A stretch of 64,000 nucleotides of DNA, taken from JABDIP01 sp965250245 (GTDB lineage Bacteria; Pseudomonadota; Alphaproteobacteria; DSM-16000; Inquilinaceae). The notes under the pieces were generated by a model that did no database searches, had not been told where the DNA came from, and was given only the letters and a program-made list of their open reading frames with translations. Below, piece after piece: positions 50,663 to 59,533 of this stretch; the stretch's first letter is position 1, and every line of letters starts with the position of its first letter. The DNA is taken from assembly GCA_965250245.1 (NCBI GenBank), contig OZ252296.1:620001-684000 (forward strand), read 5' to 3'. The position numbers and the translations under genes were made by a program.

Positions 50663-53209
50663 CCGGTCGATGTAGTCCAGCTCCTCGATCGGGCGGTGCC
50701 GCTGGCCGGACCGGCGGCGGAGCTCGTCGAGGATCTGGCGCGCCCGCTGCAGGTCGGACTGGCTGGGGATGCCGACCTCCTCGGTGTTCATGCCGCCGGA
50801 ATTGGGCATCGGACGTCCCAGCGGATCGCGGCCGGAATTGAGCTGCTGCATCATCTGGCCGACCTGGCCGCTGTTCTGCTGCGCCATCTGCTCCAGCACC
50901 TGGTCAACGAAATCCTGCAGCCCCTGCTGCAACTGGTCGACGCTGTTTGCCTGCGGCTGTACCGCCTCGCCCATCTGGCCTTGGCCCAGCGCCTGCTCGG
51001 ACTGGCGCATGGACTGCTCGGCGCGGCCCAGCGGGACCGGAATGTCGCCGGTCATCTCGTCCATCTGGCGCATCATCTCGCCCAGCGCGCGGCGCAGCGC
51101 CTCCTGCACGGCGGCGCCCTCGGTGCCGAAATCCGAGCCGAGCTGCGAGCCGCTGCCGGTGCCCGGCTGGCTCGGGGTCTGGCTCGGCATATTCTCGCCG
51201 GACTGGCCTTCCTGCTGGCCCTGCTGGGATTCCTGGAAGGTGCGGTCCAGCAGCTCCTGCTGGGCCCTTGTCAGGTTCTGCAGGTCTTCCATCAGCTCCA
51301 TGGCCGGGTTCGGCTGGGCGTTCTGCTGCTGTTGCTGCATCACGCCGGCCTGCAGGTTCTCCAGCATCTCCTGAAGCTGCGCCAGCATGTCCCGGGCGGC
51401 ATCGCGCGCACCGGACTCCGCCAGCTCCTGCATCTGCTCCAGCATCTCGTTGAGCTGGTCGCGATCGACCGCCTGGCCTTCCGGATCGGCTAGCATCTCG
51501 GGGATCTCGCCCCGGGCCAGCCGTTCCATCAGGTTCTCTTCCATCGCCTTGAGGTACTCGTTGAGCGCCTCGCGCAGCTCTTCCATGAGCTGCCGGATCT
51601 CATTGTCGGTGGCGTCGCCGTCCAGGGCGTCCATCAGCGCCTGCTGGGCCTCGCGCAGGTCGCGCTCGGCGATCGACAGCCCGCCATCCTCGATCCTCAG
51701 CGCGGTATCCCACAACAGCCGCTGGACCGGCTCGACGACGTCCGTGACGTCGCGCGCCAGGGCCAGCCGCCGGGAGGCGGTGCGCAGCGCCAGGAACACG
51801 ACGGAATCGTCGAAATAGCGATCAGGGCGGAGCGACAGGGTCTCCAGCACCTCGGTTACGATCTCATGGGTCGAGGGATCGAGCATCAGGCTGCGCCGCT
51901 GCTCGATGATCGCCCGGGCGACCGGATGGTTGAACTCGCGCTCCGGCAGGACGAATTCGAAGGCCTCGGACTGGCCGGTCTGGCCGGCGCCGTCGGTGGC
52001 GTACAGGGTCATACGAACCAGCTGCCCGGCCCAGGGATGCGGCGTCAGGTCGTGATAGCTCGCGGCGCGGGCCTCGCGCGGCCGGCGGCCGGGCACGGCC
52101 AGTTCCACCATGATCGGGTCGCGCGCCAGGCCAGGCCCGGCGGCCAGGGCCTCCTCGGTCAGCGCGATCGTCGCGCCGGCCGTCTCGATCCCGTAATCGT
52201 CGGTGGCCACATATTCGATGCGCACCGCGGCCCGCTGCGACTGGGTCGGCTCCTCGGCCATGGTGATCGTCGGCGGGGTGTCGGGCAGCACCGCGATCGG
52301 CCAGCTTCCCAGCACATTGCCGTCCTGTTCCACGGCGATGCGGTCGCCGCCGGTGATCGTCGCGGTGATCTCGTAATTGGCGCCGTCGATGTCGTCGAAC
52401 GCGGTCTGTCCGGCCGCCAGGGCCAGCACGGGCGGCTCGCCGCCGCCGGTCACCCGGGCCAGAAGCGTGCTGTTGACGGGGACGTCGATCGCCGCCGGCT
52501 CGACGGTCTCGGCGCCGTCCTCGGCGGGCTGCGCCGGCCGCAGATAAAGCGGCGGCGCGCCAGTGTAGTCCGGCGGGGTGATGAACAGGTCCAGGGTGGC
52601 GATCTGCGCCGCCGAGGCGCCGGCGAGCTGCGGTGTGAGGGCATGGACCAGGCGTTCCGACCAGTCGCCGCGCGCGGCGATCGCGCCGAGCAGCAGCAAC
52701 AGGCCGACGGCGGCACGCATGCCATAGCGGTCGTGCTTGGCCAGGCCGGGCTGCGGCCATCCGACCCGCCAGCGCTTGACCGCCGCGCGCAGCCGCTCGC
52801 GGTGGACCTGCCAGAGCCGGCGGCTGAAGGCGTCGGCGGTGCCGGCGGCCTGATGATCCAGCAAACCGGTGAGCGGCCGGTGCGGCACGCCGCTGACCAG
52901 TTCCAGCCGGCGCCGGGCGGATTCGGCATCGGGAATGTAGATGCGCTTCAGCGCGGAGACGATCGCGGCGACAAAAGCACCGGCAAAGGCCAGCAACACG
53001 CAGAAATGCAGCCAGCCGGGCAGCATCGGCAGCACATCGAACAAAGCCGCGGCGAGGAACAGCCCCAGCACGCCGATCGCGGGCCAGATCGCTGGCCAGA
53101 CCCGTTCCCAGAGGATCGTCAGCCAGACGAGCACCAGCTTCGCGCGGGGGATGGCAAGCGCCTCGGCGGCGTCGCCGGCGCCGAGCAACTCGGCGATACG
53201 GCCTCTCAT
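50645..53209 (-). CDS. TIGR02302 / DUF4175 family large membrane protein
   Basis: An 854-residue protein. Two membrane helices are near the N-terminus (IWPAIGVLGLFLAAALFDVL and FCVLLAFAGAFVAAIVSAL) and another at about residue 170 (AAVGLLLLLGAIAARGD). The rest is extracytoplasmic: a beta-rich part (LFITPPDYTGAPPLYLRPAQ) and a long Gln/Met-rich helical part (MLEQMQELAESGARDAARDM, MQQQQQNAQPNPAMELMEDL). This is the conserved TIGR02302/DUF4175 family next to lysA in many alphaproteobacteria. Its function is unknown; a cell-envelope role is likely from topology. Confidence 0.9.
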   Translation of the reverse strand: MRGRIAELLGAGDAAEALAIPRAKLVLVWLTILWERVWPAIWPAIGVLGLFLAAALFDVLPMLPGWLHFCVLLAFAGAFVAAIVSALKRIYIPDAESARRRLELVSGVPHRPLTGLLDHQAAGTADAFSRRLWQVHRERLRAAVKRWRVGWPQPGLAKHDRYGMRAAVGLLLLLGAIAARGDWSERLVHALTPQLAGASAAQIATLDLFITPPDYTGAPPLYLRPAQPAEDGAETVEPAAIDVPVNSTLLARVTGGGEPPVLALAAGQTAFDDIDGANYEITATITGGDRIAVEQDGNVLGSWPIAVLPDTPPTITMAEEPTQSQRAAVRIEYVATDDYGIETAGATIALTEEALAAGPGLARDPIMVELAVPGRRPREARAASYHDLTPHPWAGQLVRMTLYATDGAGQTGQSEAFEFVLPEREFNHPVARAIIEQRRSLMLDPSTHEIVTEVLETLSLRPDRYFDDSVVFLALRTASRRLALARDVTDVVEPVQRLLWDTALRIEDGGLSIAERDLREAQQALMDALDGDATDNEIRQLMEELREALNEYLKAMEENLMERLARGEIPEMLADPEGQAVDRDQLNEMLEQMQELAESGARDAARDMLAQLQEMLENLQAGVMQQQQQNAQPNPAMELMEDLQNLTRAQQELLDRTFQESQQGQQEGQSGENMPSQTPSQPGTGSGSQLGSDFGTEGAAVQEALRRALGEMMRQMDEMTGDIPVPLGRAEQSMRQSEQALGQGQMGEAVQPQANSVDQLQQGLQDFVDQVLEQMAQQNSGQVGQMMQQLNSGRDPLGRPMPNSGGMNTEEVGIPSQSDLQRARQILDELRRRSGQRHRPIEELDYIDRLMRQF

Positions 53210-53235
53210 ATGTCGGTCCGATCCGTGTCCGGTCG

Positions 53236-54504
53236 TTACGGCACCGCCAGCCAGGGCGGCATTGCCTCAAGTGCCATCATCTCAGCAAATGTTGGCCGTT
53301 TTCTGACCACGGCAAATTTTCCATCGCTGACAAGCACTTCCGGAACAAGCGGCCGCGCGTTGTAGGTCGACGCCATCACCGAACCATACGCACCGGCGCC
53401 GGTGAAGGCGAGCAGGTCGTCCGCCTCCATGTGCGGCAACTGGCGCTGTACGGCGAAGGTGTCGCTGGATTCGCAGATCGGGCCGACCACGTCGACCGGC
53501 TCGTGCGGGGTGTCGGAGCCGGATTGCCGCAGCGGCAGGATGTTGTGCCAGGCCTCGTAGAGGGACGGGCGCATCAGGTCGTTCATCGCCGCGTCGACGA
53601 TCAGGAACACCCGCGACTGGCCGGCCTTGCGATAGATCACCCGGCTGACCAGCACGCCGGCATTGCCGACCAGGGCGCGGCCCGGCTCGATCATGATGCG
53701 ACAGCCGGTCGGCACGATGATCTCGCGCACCAGATCGGCATAGGCGGGCAGGCTGGGCGGCACTTCGTCCTGATAGGCAATGCCCAGCCCGCCGCCGAGG
53801 TCGAGGCGGTCGATCGTCAGCCCCAGCCCACGCAGCTCCGCCACCAGCTCGGCGAGCCGGGTGAAGGCATTGCGGAACGGCATCAGCTCGGTCAGCTGGC
53901 TGCCGATATGGATGGCGATGCCGGTGGCCTCCAGGCCGGGCAGGTCGGCGGCGCGCCGGAAGACCTCGCCCGCCTGCTCGATATCGATGCCGAACTTGTT
54001 GCCCTTCACGCCGGTGGTGATCTTGGCATGCGTGCCGGCATCGACGTCCGGATTGACCCGGATGGCGATCGGCACGGTGACGCCGCGGGCCGCCGCCAGG
54101 GCGCTCAGCGCCTCCAGCTCCGGCACCGATTCCACGTTGATCTGGCCGACCCCGGCGTCCAGCGCGGCAGTCAGCTCCTCCCGCGACTTGCCCACACCGG
54201 AGAAGACGATGTGCGCCGGCGCCACGCCGGCCGCCATCGCCAGCCGCATCTCGCCTTCCGAGACCACGTCGGCGCCGGCGCCCAGCCCGGCCAGGGTGGC
54301 GATCACCGCGCGGTTGGAATTGGCCTTCATGGCATAGTGGATATGCACCGCCTGATCGGCGAAGGCCTCCGCGAAGGCGGTGTAGGCGCCGGTCAGCATG
54401 GCGGTCGAATAGCAATAGAACGGCGTGCCGACCGCGCGCGCGATCTCGGCCAGCGGCAGGTCCTCGGCGCACAGGACCCCGTCGCGATAGGCAAAGGCGG
54501 TCAT
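53236..54504 (-). CDS. lysA: Diaminopimelate decarboxylase
   Basis: A 422-residue PLP enzyme, last step of lysine synthesis. The PLP Lys is in HYAMKANSNRAVI; GSQLTELMPF, RLDLGGGLGIAYQDE, RIMIEPGRALVGNAGVLVSR, GPICESSDTFA and AGAYGSVMASTYNARP hold substrate and cofactor residues. The start overlaps the stop of the small lipoprotein gene (ATGA), which fits coupled translation. A longer upstream frame exists only because it reads through that lipoprotein gene out of frame. It belongs to an argH-lptM-lysA operon, followed by the TIGR02302 gene 26 bases downstream. Confidence 0.95.
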   Translation of the reverse strand: MTAFAYRDGVLCAEDLPLAEIARAVGTPFYCYSTAMLTGAYTAFAEAFADQAVHIHYAMKANSNRAVIATLAGLGAGADVVSEGEMRLAMAAGVAPAHIVFSGVGKSREELTAALDAGVGQINVESVPELEALSALAAARGVTVPIAIRVNPDVDAGTHAKITTGVKGNKFGIDIEQAGEVFRRAADLPGLEATGIAIHIGSQLTELMPFRNAFTRLAELVAELRGLGLTIDRLDLGGGLGIAYQDEVPPSLPAYADLVREIIVPTGCRIMIEPGRALVGNAGVLVSRVIYRKAGQSRVFLIVDAAMNDLMRPSLYEAWHNILPLRQSGSDTPHEPVDVVGPICESSDTFAVQRQLPHMEADDLLAFTGAGAYGSVMASTYNARPLVPEVLVSDGKFAVVRKRPTFAEMMALEAMPPWLAVP

Positions 54505-54650
54505 GTGGACGGGTAGGTGCGCGGGTAGTTCTCGCCCTCGGACCCTTCCGGCGGCAGCAGGTCGGACGGCTTGCGGCCGCAGCCGGCAAGCGGCGCCGCC
54601 AGGGCCAGGACCAGAAGTGCGGTGACAATCATCCGCAGCGGGCTTCTCAT
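54501..54650 (-). CDS. lptM: Small lipoprotein LptM
   Basis: A 49-residue lipoprotein. The N-terminus is MRSPLRMIVTALLVLALAAP, followed by the lipobox LAGC at Cys24, then CGRKPSDLLPPEGSEGENYP and a stop. This matches LptM (YifL-like), which assists maturation of the LPS translocon LptD. It lies between argH and lysA and overlaps both by ATGA junctions at 54650/54647 and 54504/54501. It is short enough to be missed easily. The function is inferred from family and location next to lysA, where lptM genes are usual. Confidence 0.85.
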   Translation of the reverse strand: MRSPLRMIVTALLVLALAAPLAGCGRKPSDLLPPEGSEGENYPRTYPST

Positions 54651-56074
54651 AGATATCGCTCCCTTGCCTGGGCGGCCGCCTCGCGGACCCGGTCCGGCGC
54701 GGTGCCGCCGAAGCTTGTCCGGCTGGCGACCGACGCATCGACGGTCAGCATCGCCCGGGCCTCGTCGGTGATCCCCGGCTCGACGGATTGCAGGTCGGCC
54801 AGCGACAAATCGGCCAGGCCGACGCCGCGCTCCTCGGCCAGCTTGACCAGCCGGCCGGTGACGTGATGGGCCTCGCGGAACGGCATGTCCAGGCCGCGCA
54901 CCAGCCAGTCGGCCAGGTCCGTGGCGGTGGAATAGCCGGCGGTCGCCGCCGCGCGCATGGCGTCGGGCTTGACGGTCATGTCGGCGATCATGCCGGTCAT
55001 GGCCGCCAGGCAGAGGATCAGGCTGTCATCGGTGTCGAAGACCGGCTCCTTGTCCTCCTGCATGTCCTTCGAATAGGTCAGCGCCAGCCCCTTCATGGTG
55101 GTCAGCAGCGCGATCAGGTTGCCGACCACCCGGCCCGACTTGCCGCGCGCCAGCTCCGCCGCGTCCGGGTTGCGCTTCTGCGGCATGATCGAGGAGCCGG
55201 TGGAGAAGCTGTCCGACAGCCGCACGAAGCCGAACTGGTGCGAGGTCCAGATCACCAGCTCCTCGGCCAGCCGCGACACATGGGTCGCCGTGATCGCCGC
55301 CGCCGCCAGGTATTCGAGCGCGAAATCCCGGTCCGAGACGCCGTCCAGCGAATTCGCGTTCGGCCGGTCGAAGCCCAGCGCCTTGGCCGTGGCCTCCCGA
55401 TCGATGGAGAAGGAGGTGCCGGCCAGAGCCGCGCAGCCGAGCGGGCATTCATTGAGCCGGGCGCGGGCATCGGCGATCCGCCCGCGATCGCGGCCGAACA
55501 TCTCCACATAGGCCAGCATGTGATGGCCGAAGGTGACCGGCTGCGCGGATTGCAGATGGGTGAAGCCCGGCATGACGGTGCCGGCATGGGCCTCGGCCTG
55601 GACGATCAGCGCCTCCTGCAGCGCGCGCAAGCCCGCATCGGCCCGGTCCATGGCGTCGCGTACCCAGAGCCGGAAATCGGTCGCCACCTGGTCGTTGCGG
55701 CTGCGCGCCGTGTGCAGCCGGCCGGCCGCCGGCCCGATCAATTCCGCGAGACGGGCCTCCACATTCATGTGAATGTCCTCCAGTTCGGTCTTGAACCGGA
55801 AGGTGCCCGATGCGATGTCCTCGGAGATGCGCTGCAGGCCGTCCAGGATCGCGTCGGCGTCGGCGCGGCTGACGATGCCCTGATCGGCCAGCATCGCCAC
55901 ATGGGCCTTGGAGCCGGCGATGTCCTGCTCCGCCAGGCGCCGGTCGAAGCCGATGGAGGCGTTGATGCGCTCCATGATCGCCGACGGGCCGGCGGCGAAG
56001 CGGCCGCCCCACAGGGCGTTCGCGGCCGTGTCCGGGGCGGAGGCCGATTTCTTGGTCTTGGGCGTGTCGGTCAT
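54647..56074 (-). CDS. argH: Argininosuccinate lyase
   Basis: A 475-residue lyase that splits argininosuccinate to arginine and fumarate. The signature is GSSIMPQKRNPDAAELARGK; the N-terminal part has LWGGRFAAGPSAIMERINAS and DIHMNVEARLAELIG, and TARSRNDQVATDFRLWVRDA, HLQSAQPVTFGHHMLAYVEM are present. The catalytic Ser loop and His (FTHLQSAQP) are intact. The first about 20 residues are Ser/Ala/Lys-rich. The stop overlaps the start of lptM. It is divergent from the tlpA-like gene at 56126, an arrangement known from other alphaproteobacteria. Confidence 0.95.
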   Translation of the reverse strand: MTDTPKTKKSASAPDTAANALWGGRFAAGPSAIMERINASIGFDRRLAEQDIAGSKAHVAMLADQGIVSRADADAILDGLQRISEDIASGTFRFKTELEDIHMNVEARLAELIGPAAGRLHTARSRNDQVATDFRLWVRDAMDRADAGLRALQEALIVQAEAHAGTVMPGFTHLQSAQPVTFGHHMLAYVEMFGRDRGRIADARARLNECPLGCAALAGTSFSIDREATAKALGFDRPNANSLDGVSDRDFALEYLAAAAITATHVSRLAEELVIWTSHQFGFVRLSDSFSTGSSIMPQKRNPDAAELARGKSGRVVGNLIALLTTMKGLALTYSKDMQEDKEPVFDTDDSLILCLAAMTGMIADMTVKPDAMRAAATAGYSTATDLADWLVRGLDMPFREAHHVTGRLVKLAEERGVGLADLSLADLQSVEPGITDEARAMLTVDASVASRTSFGGTAPDRVREAAAQARERYL

Positions 56075-56125
56075 GACGGTGCCGCGGGCTCTTCGTGAGC
56101 GAGATGTGAAAGGACGGGCATAGGC

Positions 56126-56716
56126 GTGAACAAGGTTGCTGTTCTTTTCGGTTTCCTGCTTGCCGCCACCGGCGCCGCCGCCATCTGGCTGGCCGCCGCC
56201 CTGCTGCCGTCGGATGGTGTCATGCTGCAGTCGACCGCAGCCGGTCCGCCGCTCAACGGCGATATGAGCACGTTCGACGTCAGCCCGTCACCAAGTCCGG
56301 CGCCCGACATAAGCTTTTCCGACCTGTCGGGCAACACTCTTGGCCTGGAAGACTTCCGCGGCCAGGTGCTGGTGGTCAATTACTGGGCGACCTGGTGCGG
56401 GCCGTGCCTGCACGAGCTGCCGTCGCTGGAACGTATGGAAGCGGCGGTGGCGCATCCGGAATTCCGCCTGCTGGCGATCTCGATCGATCGCGAGGGCGTC
56501 GCAAAGGTCGGCCCCTTCCTCGACGAGAACGGCTTCGGCGGCCTGCCGACCTATCTCGACCCGTCCGGGCAGTCCGCCATTGACCTCGAGGTCTTCGGCA
56601 TGCCGACGACCATCGTGTTCGACCGCCAGGGCCGAGAGATCGGCCGCTACACCGGTGCCGCGGAATGGGACGCGCCGGAGGCGGTCGCTCTCATCCGCTA
56701 TTTCATGGAGCATTAA
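56126..56716 (+). CDS. TlpA-like thioredoxin (first copy)
   Basis: A 196-residue membrane-anchored thioredoxin-fold protein. An N-terminal helix (VAVLFGFLLAATGAAAIWLA) acts as a signal-anchor. The thioredoxin domain has VLVVNYWATWCGPCLHELPS (active site WCGPC), AISIDREGVAKVGPFLDENG and GMPTTIVFDRQGREIGRY with cis-Pro. TlpA proteins reduce periplasmic disulfides, for example for cytochrome oxidase copper-site assembly. The start is GTG. It is divergent from argH, the standard tlpA position in alphaproteobacteria. A second copy follows directly. Confidence 0.9.
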   Translation: MNKVAVLFGFLLAATGAAAIWLAAALLPSDGVMLQSTAAGPPLNGDMSTFDVSPSPSPAPDISFSDLSGNTLGLEDFRGQVLVVNYWATWCGPCLHELPSLERMEAAVAHPEFRLLAISIDREGVAKVGPFLDENGFGGLPTYLDPSGQSAIDLEVFGMPTTIVFDRQGREIGRYTGAAEWDAPEAVALIRYFMEH

Positions 56717-56818
56717 CCAAACATCGCGATTGTTGTGGGAGGCGAGCCCGCTGGACGCATAGGTGGTATCGGCGTCGCGGGCCGTTTCCTGGCAACGAAA
56801 GCGAGGCCGGTCGGTTCG

Positions 56819-57406
56819 ATGGGCAAGGGCGCAGTGATCTTCTTCCTGCTTGCCGTCGGCGTCCTCGTGGTCAGCGGCTTGCCGACGGTGGTCGGCGATC
56901 TGGGCACGATCAGCAATGTCCGGTCGCAGAGACAGGCACCGGAAGCCGCCTATCTGCCCACATTCGACCCCGATGCGCCGAGAACACCGGCGCCACAGAT
57001 CAGCTTCGCCGATTCCTCGGGCAGAACACGTTACCTCGCCGACTTCCGCGGCGAGGTGCTGATGATCAATTTCTGGGCGACGTGGTGCGGGCCCTGCCGG
57101 CGCGAAATGCCGTCATTGCTGCGCCTGGAACAGTCGCTCTCGGACTCCGGCTTCCGGCTGATCACGATTTCGACGGATCGGCAAGGGGCGGCCGTCGTTC
57201 AGCCATTCCTGGAGGCAAACGGTCTTGCGGCCATCCCGCCCTATTACGATCCCGACGGGCTGGCCTACGGGCAATTCGGCGCCGCGGCGATTCCGACCAC
57301 GATCCTCATCGATCGCAGGGGCCGCGAAATCGGGCGGTACCGGGGTTGGGCGCAGTGGGATGACCCGGAGACGGTCGCCCATATCTGGGAAATCGTCAGG
57401 CGCTGA
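56819..57406 (+). CDS. TlpA-like thioredoxin (second copy)
   Basis: A paralogue of the upstream gene: 195 residues with a signal-anchor (GAVIFFLLAVGVLVVSGLPT), then ISFADSSGRTRYLADFRGEV, LMINFWATWCGPCRREMPSL (active site), ISTDRQGAAVVQPFLEANGL and AIPTTILIDRRGREIGRY. GTG 56735 is an alternative start that adds 28 residues; ATG 56819 puts the membrane helix first as in relatives. The two tandem copies may have different partners or redox potentials. The gap between them is about 100 bases with no other gene. Confidence 0.85.
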   Translation: MGKGAVIFFLLAVGVLVVSGLPTVVGDLGTISNVRSQRQAPEAAYLPTFDPDAPRTPAPQISFADSSGRTRYLADFRGEVLMINFWATWCGPCRREMPSLLRLEQSLSDSGFRLITISTDRQGAAVVQPFLEANGLAAIPPYYDPDGLAYGQFGAAAIPTTILIDRRGREIGRYRGWAQWDDPETVAHIWEIVRR

Positions 57407-57418
57407 CCGCGCCGACCG

Positions 57419-57892
57419 TCAGTCCCGCTCAATCCGACACTGGAAGCAGTTGTTCGACGCCGAGCGCAGATGCACATAGGCGACCTCCCGTTGGTCGAGT
57501 AGTGCGCCGGCAGCCTCGGCAAGGTCGCCGGTCGCGACGATCTGGCCGGTGCCGTAGAGGATGCGGTCGTCCGTCCCGTAGCCGCGCATCAGATAGCTTT
57601 CGCGTTCCAGGAACATGCCCGGCGTCTGGCCGGCCTCCGGATGCCGCGCGCAGGGCGCCGCGTGCAGGAAGACCGGTCCGGTCTCGGCATAGGGCTGCAG
57701 GGCGGGAAACGGCCGATAGGCCAGTATGAGGTAATCGTCGCCGGCGGCGACGTCCTGCAGGCAATGCCGGCAGGGAACGCCATCGCCGTCCGAGACGCGC
57801 GTCTCGGGCACCCGGCCATAGGCGTCCGGTTCTCCGGACTGGTAGGCCCGGGCGATGTCGGTGGGCATGGCCATGAACTTGACCGCGGTCAT
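57419..57892 (-). CDS. DUF1203 family protein
   Basis: A 157-residue protein of the DUF1203 family. Features: CRHCLQDVAAGDDYLILAYR, PYAETGPVFLHAAPCARHPE, YLMRGYGTDDRILYGTGQIV and AYVHLRSASNNCFQCRIER. Two CxxC-like pairs (CRHC and CFQC) suggest metal binding. The family function is unknown. It is convergent with the second tlpA-like gene, 12 bases apart. ATG 57892 is taken over earlier in-frame starts, because the upstream codons are not conserved in style. Confidence 0.85.
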   Translation of the reverse strand: MTAVKFMAMPTDIARAYQSGEPDAYGRVPETRVSDGDGVPCRHCLQDVAAGDDYLILAYRPFPALQPYAETGPVFLHAAPCARHPEAGQTPGMFLERESYLMRGYGTDDRILYGTGQIVATGDLAEAAGALLDQREVAYVHLRSASNNCFQCRIERD

Positions 57893-58041
57893 CGGATGAG
57901 CCTCCATCGGGTTGCTGCGATGCCGGGACAATCGCCCGCGCGGCGGATCGCATCCACCCGGTTCTTGAGGCTTGACCGCGACGCCTCGATATAGGCGTCT
58001 TCCGGGTCGACCCGATCCGCTCCGACCTCAGGAGACCGCCC

Positions 58042-58401
58042 GTGGACACCGTCACCTTCGCCGACAAGTTCGCCAAGTTCTCAGACCAGTGGTCGCCGCG
58101 CATCGTCGGCCAGCTCAACGACCTCCACGTCAAGATCGCCAAGATCGAGGGCGAGTTCGTCTGGCATTCCCATCCGGAGACCGACGAGCTGTTCATCATC
58201 AACAAGGGGTCGATGGTGATGCATCTGCGCGACCGGCAGGTGCCGCTGAGGGCCGGCGACATGTTCATCGTGCCCAAGGGCGTGGAGCACAAGCCGGTCG
58301 CCGACGCCGAATGCGAGATCGTGATGATCGAGCCGGCCGGGACCGTGAACACCGGCGATGCCGGCGGCGACCTCACGGTCGAGGACCCGCCCTGGATCTA
58401 A
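58042..58401 (+). CDS. Small cupin domain protein
   Basis: A 119-residue single-domain cupin. Metal-binding motif 1 is EFVWHSHPETDELFIINKGS and motif 2 PLRAGDMFIVPKGVEHKPVA. The length is that of simple mannose-6-phosphate-isomerase-like cupins. GTG 58042 has GGAG seven bases upstream. It is followed by a family A palindromic repeat and stands alone on the plus strand. The substrate is unknown. Confidence 0.9.
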   Translation: MDTVTFADKFAKFSDQWSPRIVGQLNDLHVKIAKIEGEFVWHSHPETDELFIINKGSMVMHLRDRQVPLRAGDMFIVPKGVEHKPVADAECEIVMIEPAGTVNTGDAGGDLTVEDPPWI

Positions 58402-58461
58402 GGCCGGCTGTCGACGCTCTACCAACTGACGTTCGACTGCACCGTCGTTCAAGTCGAATTC

Positions 58462-58541
58462 GTCATCGCGAGCCGAAGGCGTGGCGATCCACTGTTGCGG
58501 CATGGAGTGGATTGCCGCGTCGCTTCGCTCCTCGCAATGAC
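58462..58541. repeat. 80-bp palindromic intergenic repeat, family A copy 3
   Basis: GTCATCGCGAGCCGAAGGCG at the left and CGCTCCTCGCAATGAC at the right, with GCGATCCACT and AGTGGATTGC inside. It is close to copy 2 in sequence and lies just before the 3' end of the hbd-like gene. Confidence 0.85.
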
Positions 58542-58558
58542 GGGCGTACTCTTGGCGC

Positions 58559-59428
58559 TTACCGCGTCGGGACCGGCGTGTCGCCCGAGTAGTCGTAGAA
58601 GCCGCGGCCGGTCTTGCGGCCCAGCCAGCCGGCCTCGACGTACTTCACCAGCAGCGGGCAGGGGCGGTACTTGCTGTCGGCCAGCCCGTCATAGAGCACG
58701 TTCATGACGCTGAGGCAGGTGTCCAGCCCGATGAAATCGGCCAGCTCCAGCGGCCCCATCGGATGGTTGGCGCCCAGCTTCATGCAGGTGTCGATCGAGG
58801 TCACCGAGCCCACGCCCTCATACAGCGTGTAGACCGCCTCGTTGATCATCGGCAGCAGGATGCGGTTGACGATGAAGGCCGGGAAATCCTCCGCCGTGGC
58901 GGCGGTCTTGCCGAGCTTCTCCGCCAGCCCCGTGATCGCCTCATAGGCCTCGTTGCCGGTGGCGATGCCGCGGATGATCTCCACAAGCTGCATCACTGGC
59001 ACCGGGTTCATGAAGTGCATGCCGATGAAGCGTTCTGGCCGGTCGGTGGTGGCGGCCAGCCGGGTGATCGAGATCGACGAGGTGTTGGTGGCGATCAGCG
59101 CCTCGGCGCCGAGATGCGGGATCAGCGTCTTGAAGATCTCGCGCTTGATGTCCTCGTTCTCGGTCGCCGCCTCGATGACCAGGTCGCAATCGCCGAAGGC
59201 GGCATAGTCGGTGCCGGTGGCGATGCGGCCCAGGGCGGCGGTCTTGTCGTCCTCGGTGATCTTGCCCTTGGCGGCCTGCCGGGACAGGTTGCGGTCGATG
59301 CCGGCGACTGCCTTGGCCAGCAACTCCTCCGTCATGTCCAGCAGTTGCACGTCGTATCCAGCCAGCGCGCAGACATGGGCGATGCCGCCGCCCATCTGGC
59401 CCGCGCCGATGATGCCGATCTTCTTCAT
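58559..59428 (-). CDS. 3-hydroxybutyryl-CoA dehydrogenase (Hbd/PaaH type)
   Basis: A 289-residue dehydrogenase. The NAD site is MKKIGIIGAGQMGGGIAHVC; CDLVIEAATENEDIKREIFK, ATNTSSISITRLAATTDRPE, GMHFMNPVPVMQLVEII and FPAFIVNRILLPMINEAVYT, then MKLGANHPMGPLELADFIGL, are characteristic. It would interconvert acetoacetyl-CoA and (S)-3-hydroxybutyryl-CoA, distinct from the (R)-isomer of PhaB. It follows the PduO-type adenosyltransferase gene on the minus strand, 105 bases downstream of it. The pairing is usual in alphaproteobacteria. Confidence 0.95.
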   Translation of the reverse strand: MKKIGIIGAGQMGGGIAHVCALAGYDVQLLDMTEELLAKAVAGIDRNLSRQAAKGKITEDDKTAALGRIATGTDYAAFGDCDLVIEAATENEDIKREIFKTLIPHLGAEALIATNTSSISITRLAATTDRPERFIGMHFMNPVPVMQLVEIIRGIATGNEAYEAITGLAEKLGKTAATAEDFPAFIVNRILLPMINEAVYTLYEGVGSVTSIDTCMKLGANHPMGPLELADFIGLDTCLSVMNVLYDGLADSKYRPCPLLVKYVEAGWLGRKTGRGFYDYSGDTPVPTR

Positions 59429-59533
59429 CGTGAGGTGCCCCCGTTTCCCGGCCGCTTATGGTGCAGCGCAACATCAGGCGCGGGACAATAGGGGGCCGCG
59501 CCCCGGCCTGTCAACGCGGGCAGGCGCGCCGCC

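Noticed and set aside
53236..54738. A longer lysA starting at 54738
   Set aside because: The added 78 residues are Arg/Pro-rich and lie over argH and lptM in another frame. ATG 54504 is coupled to the lptM stop.
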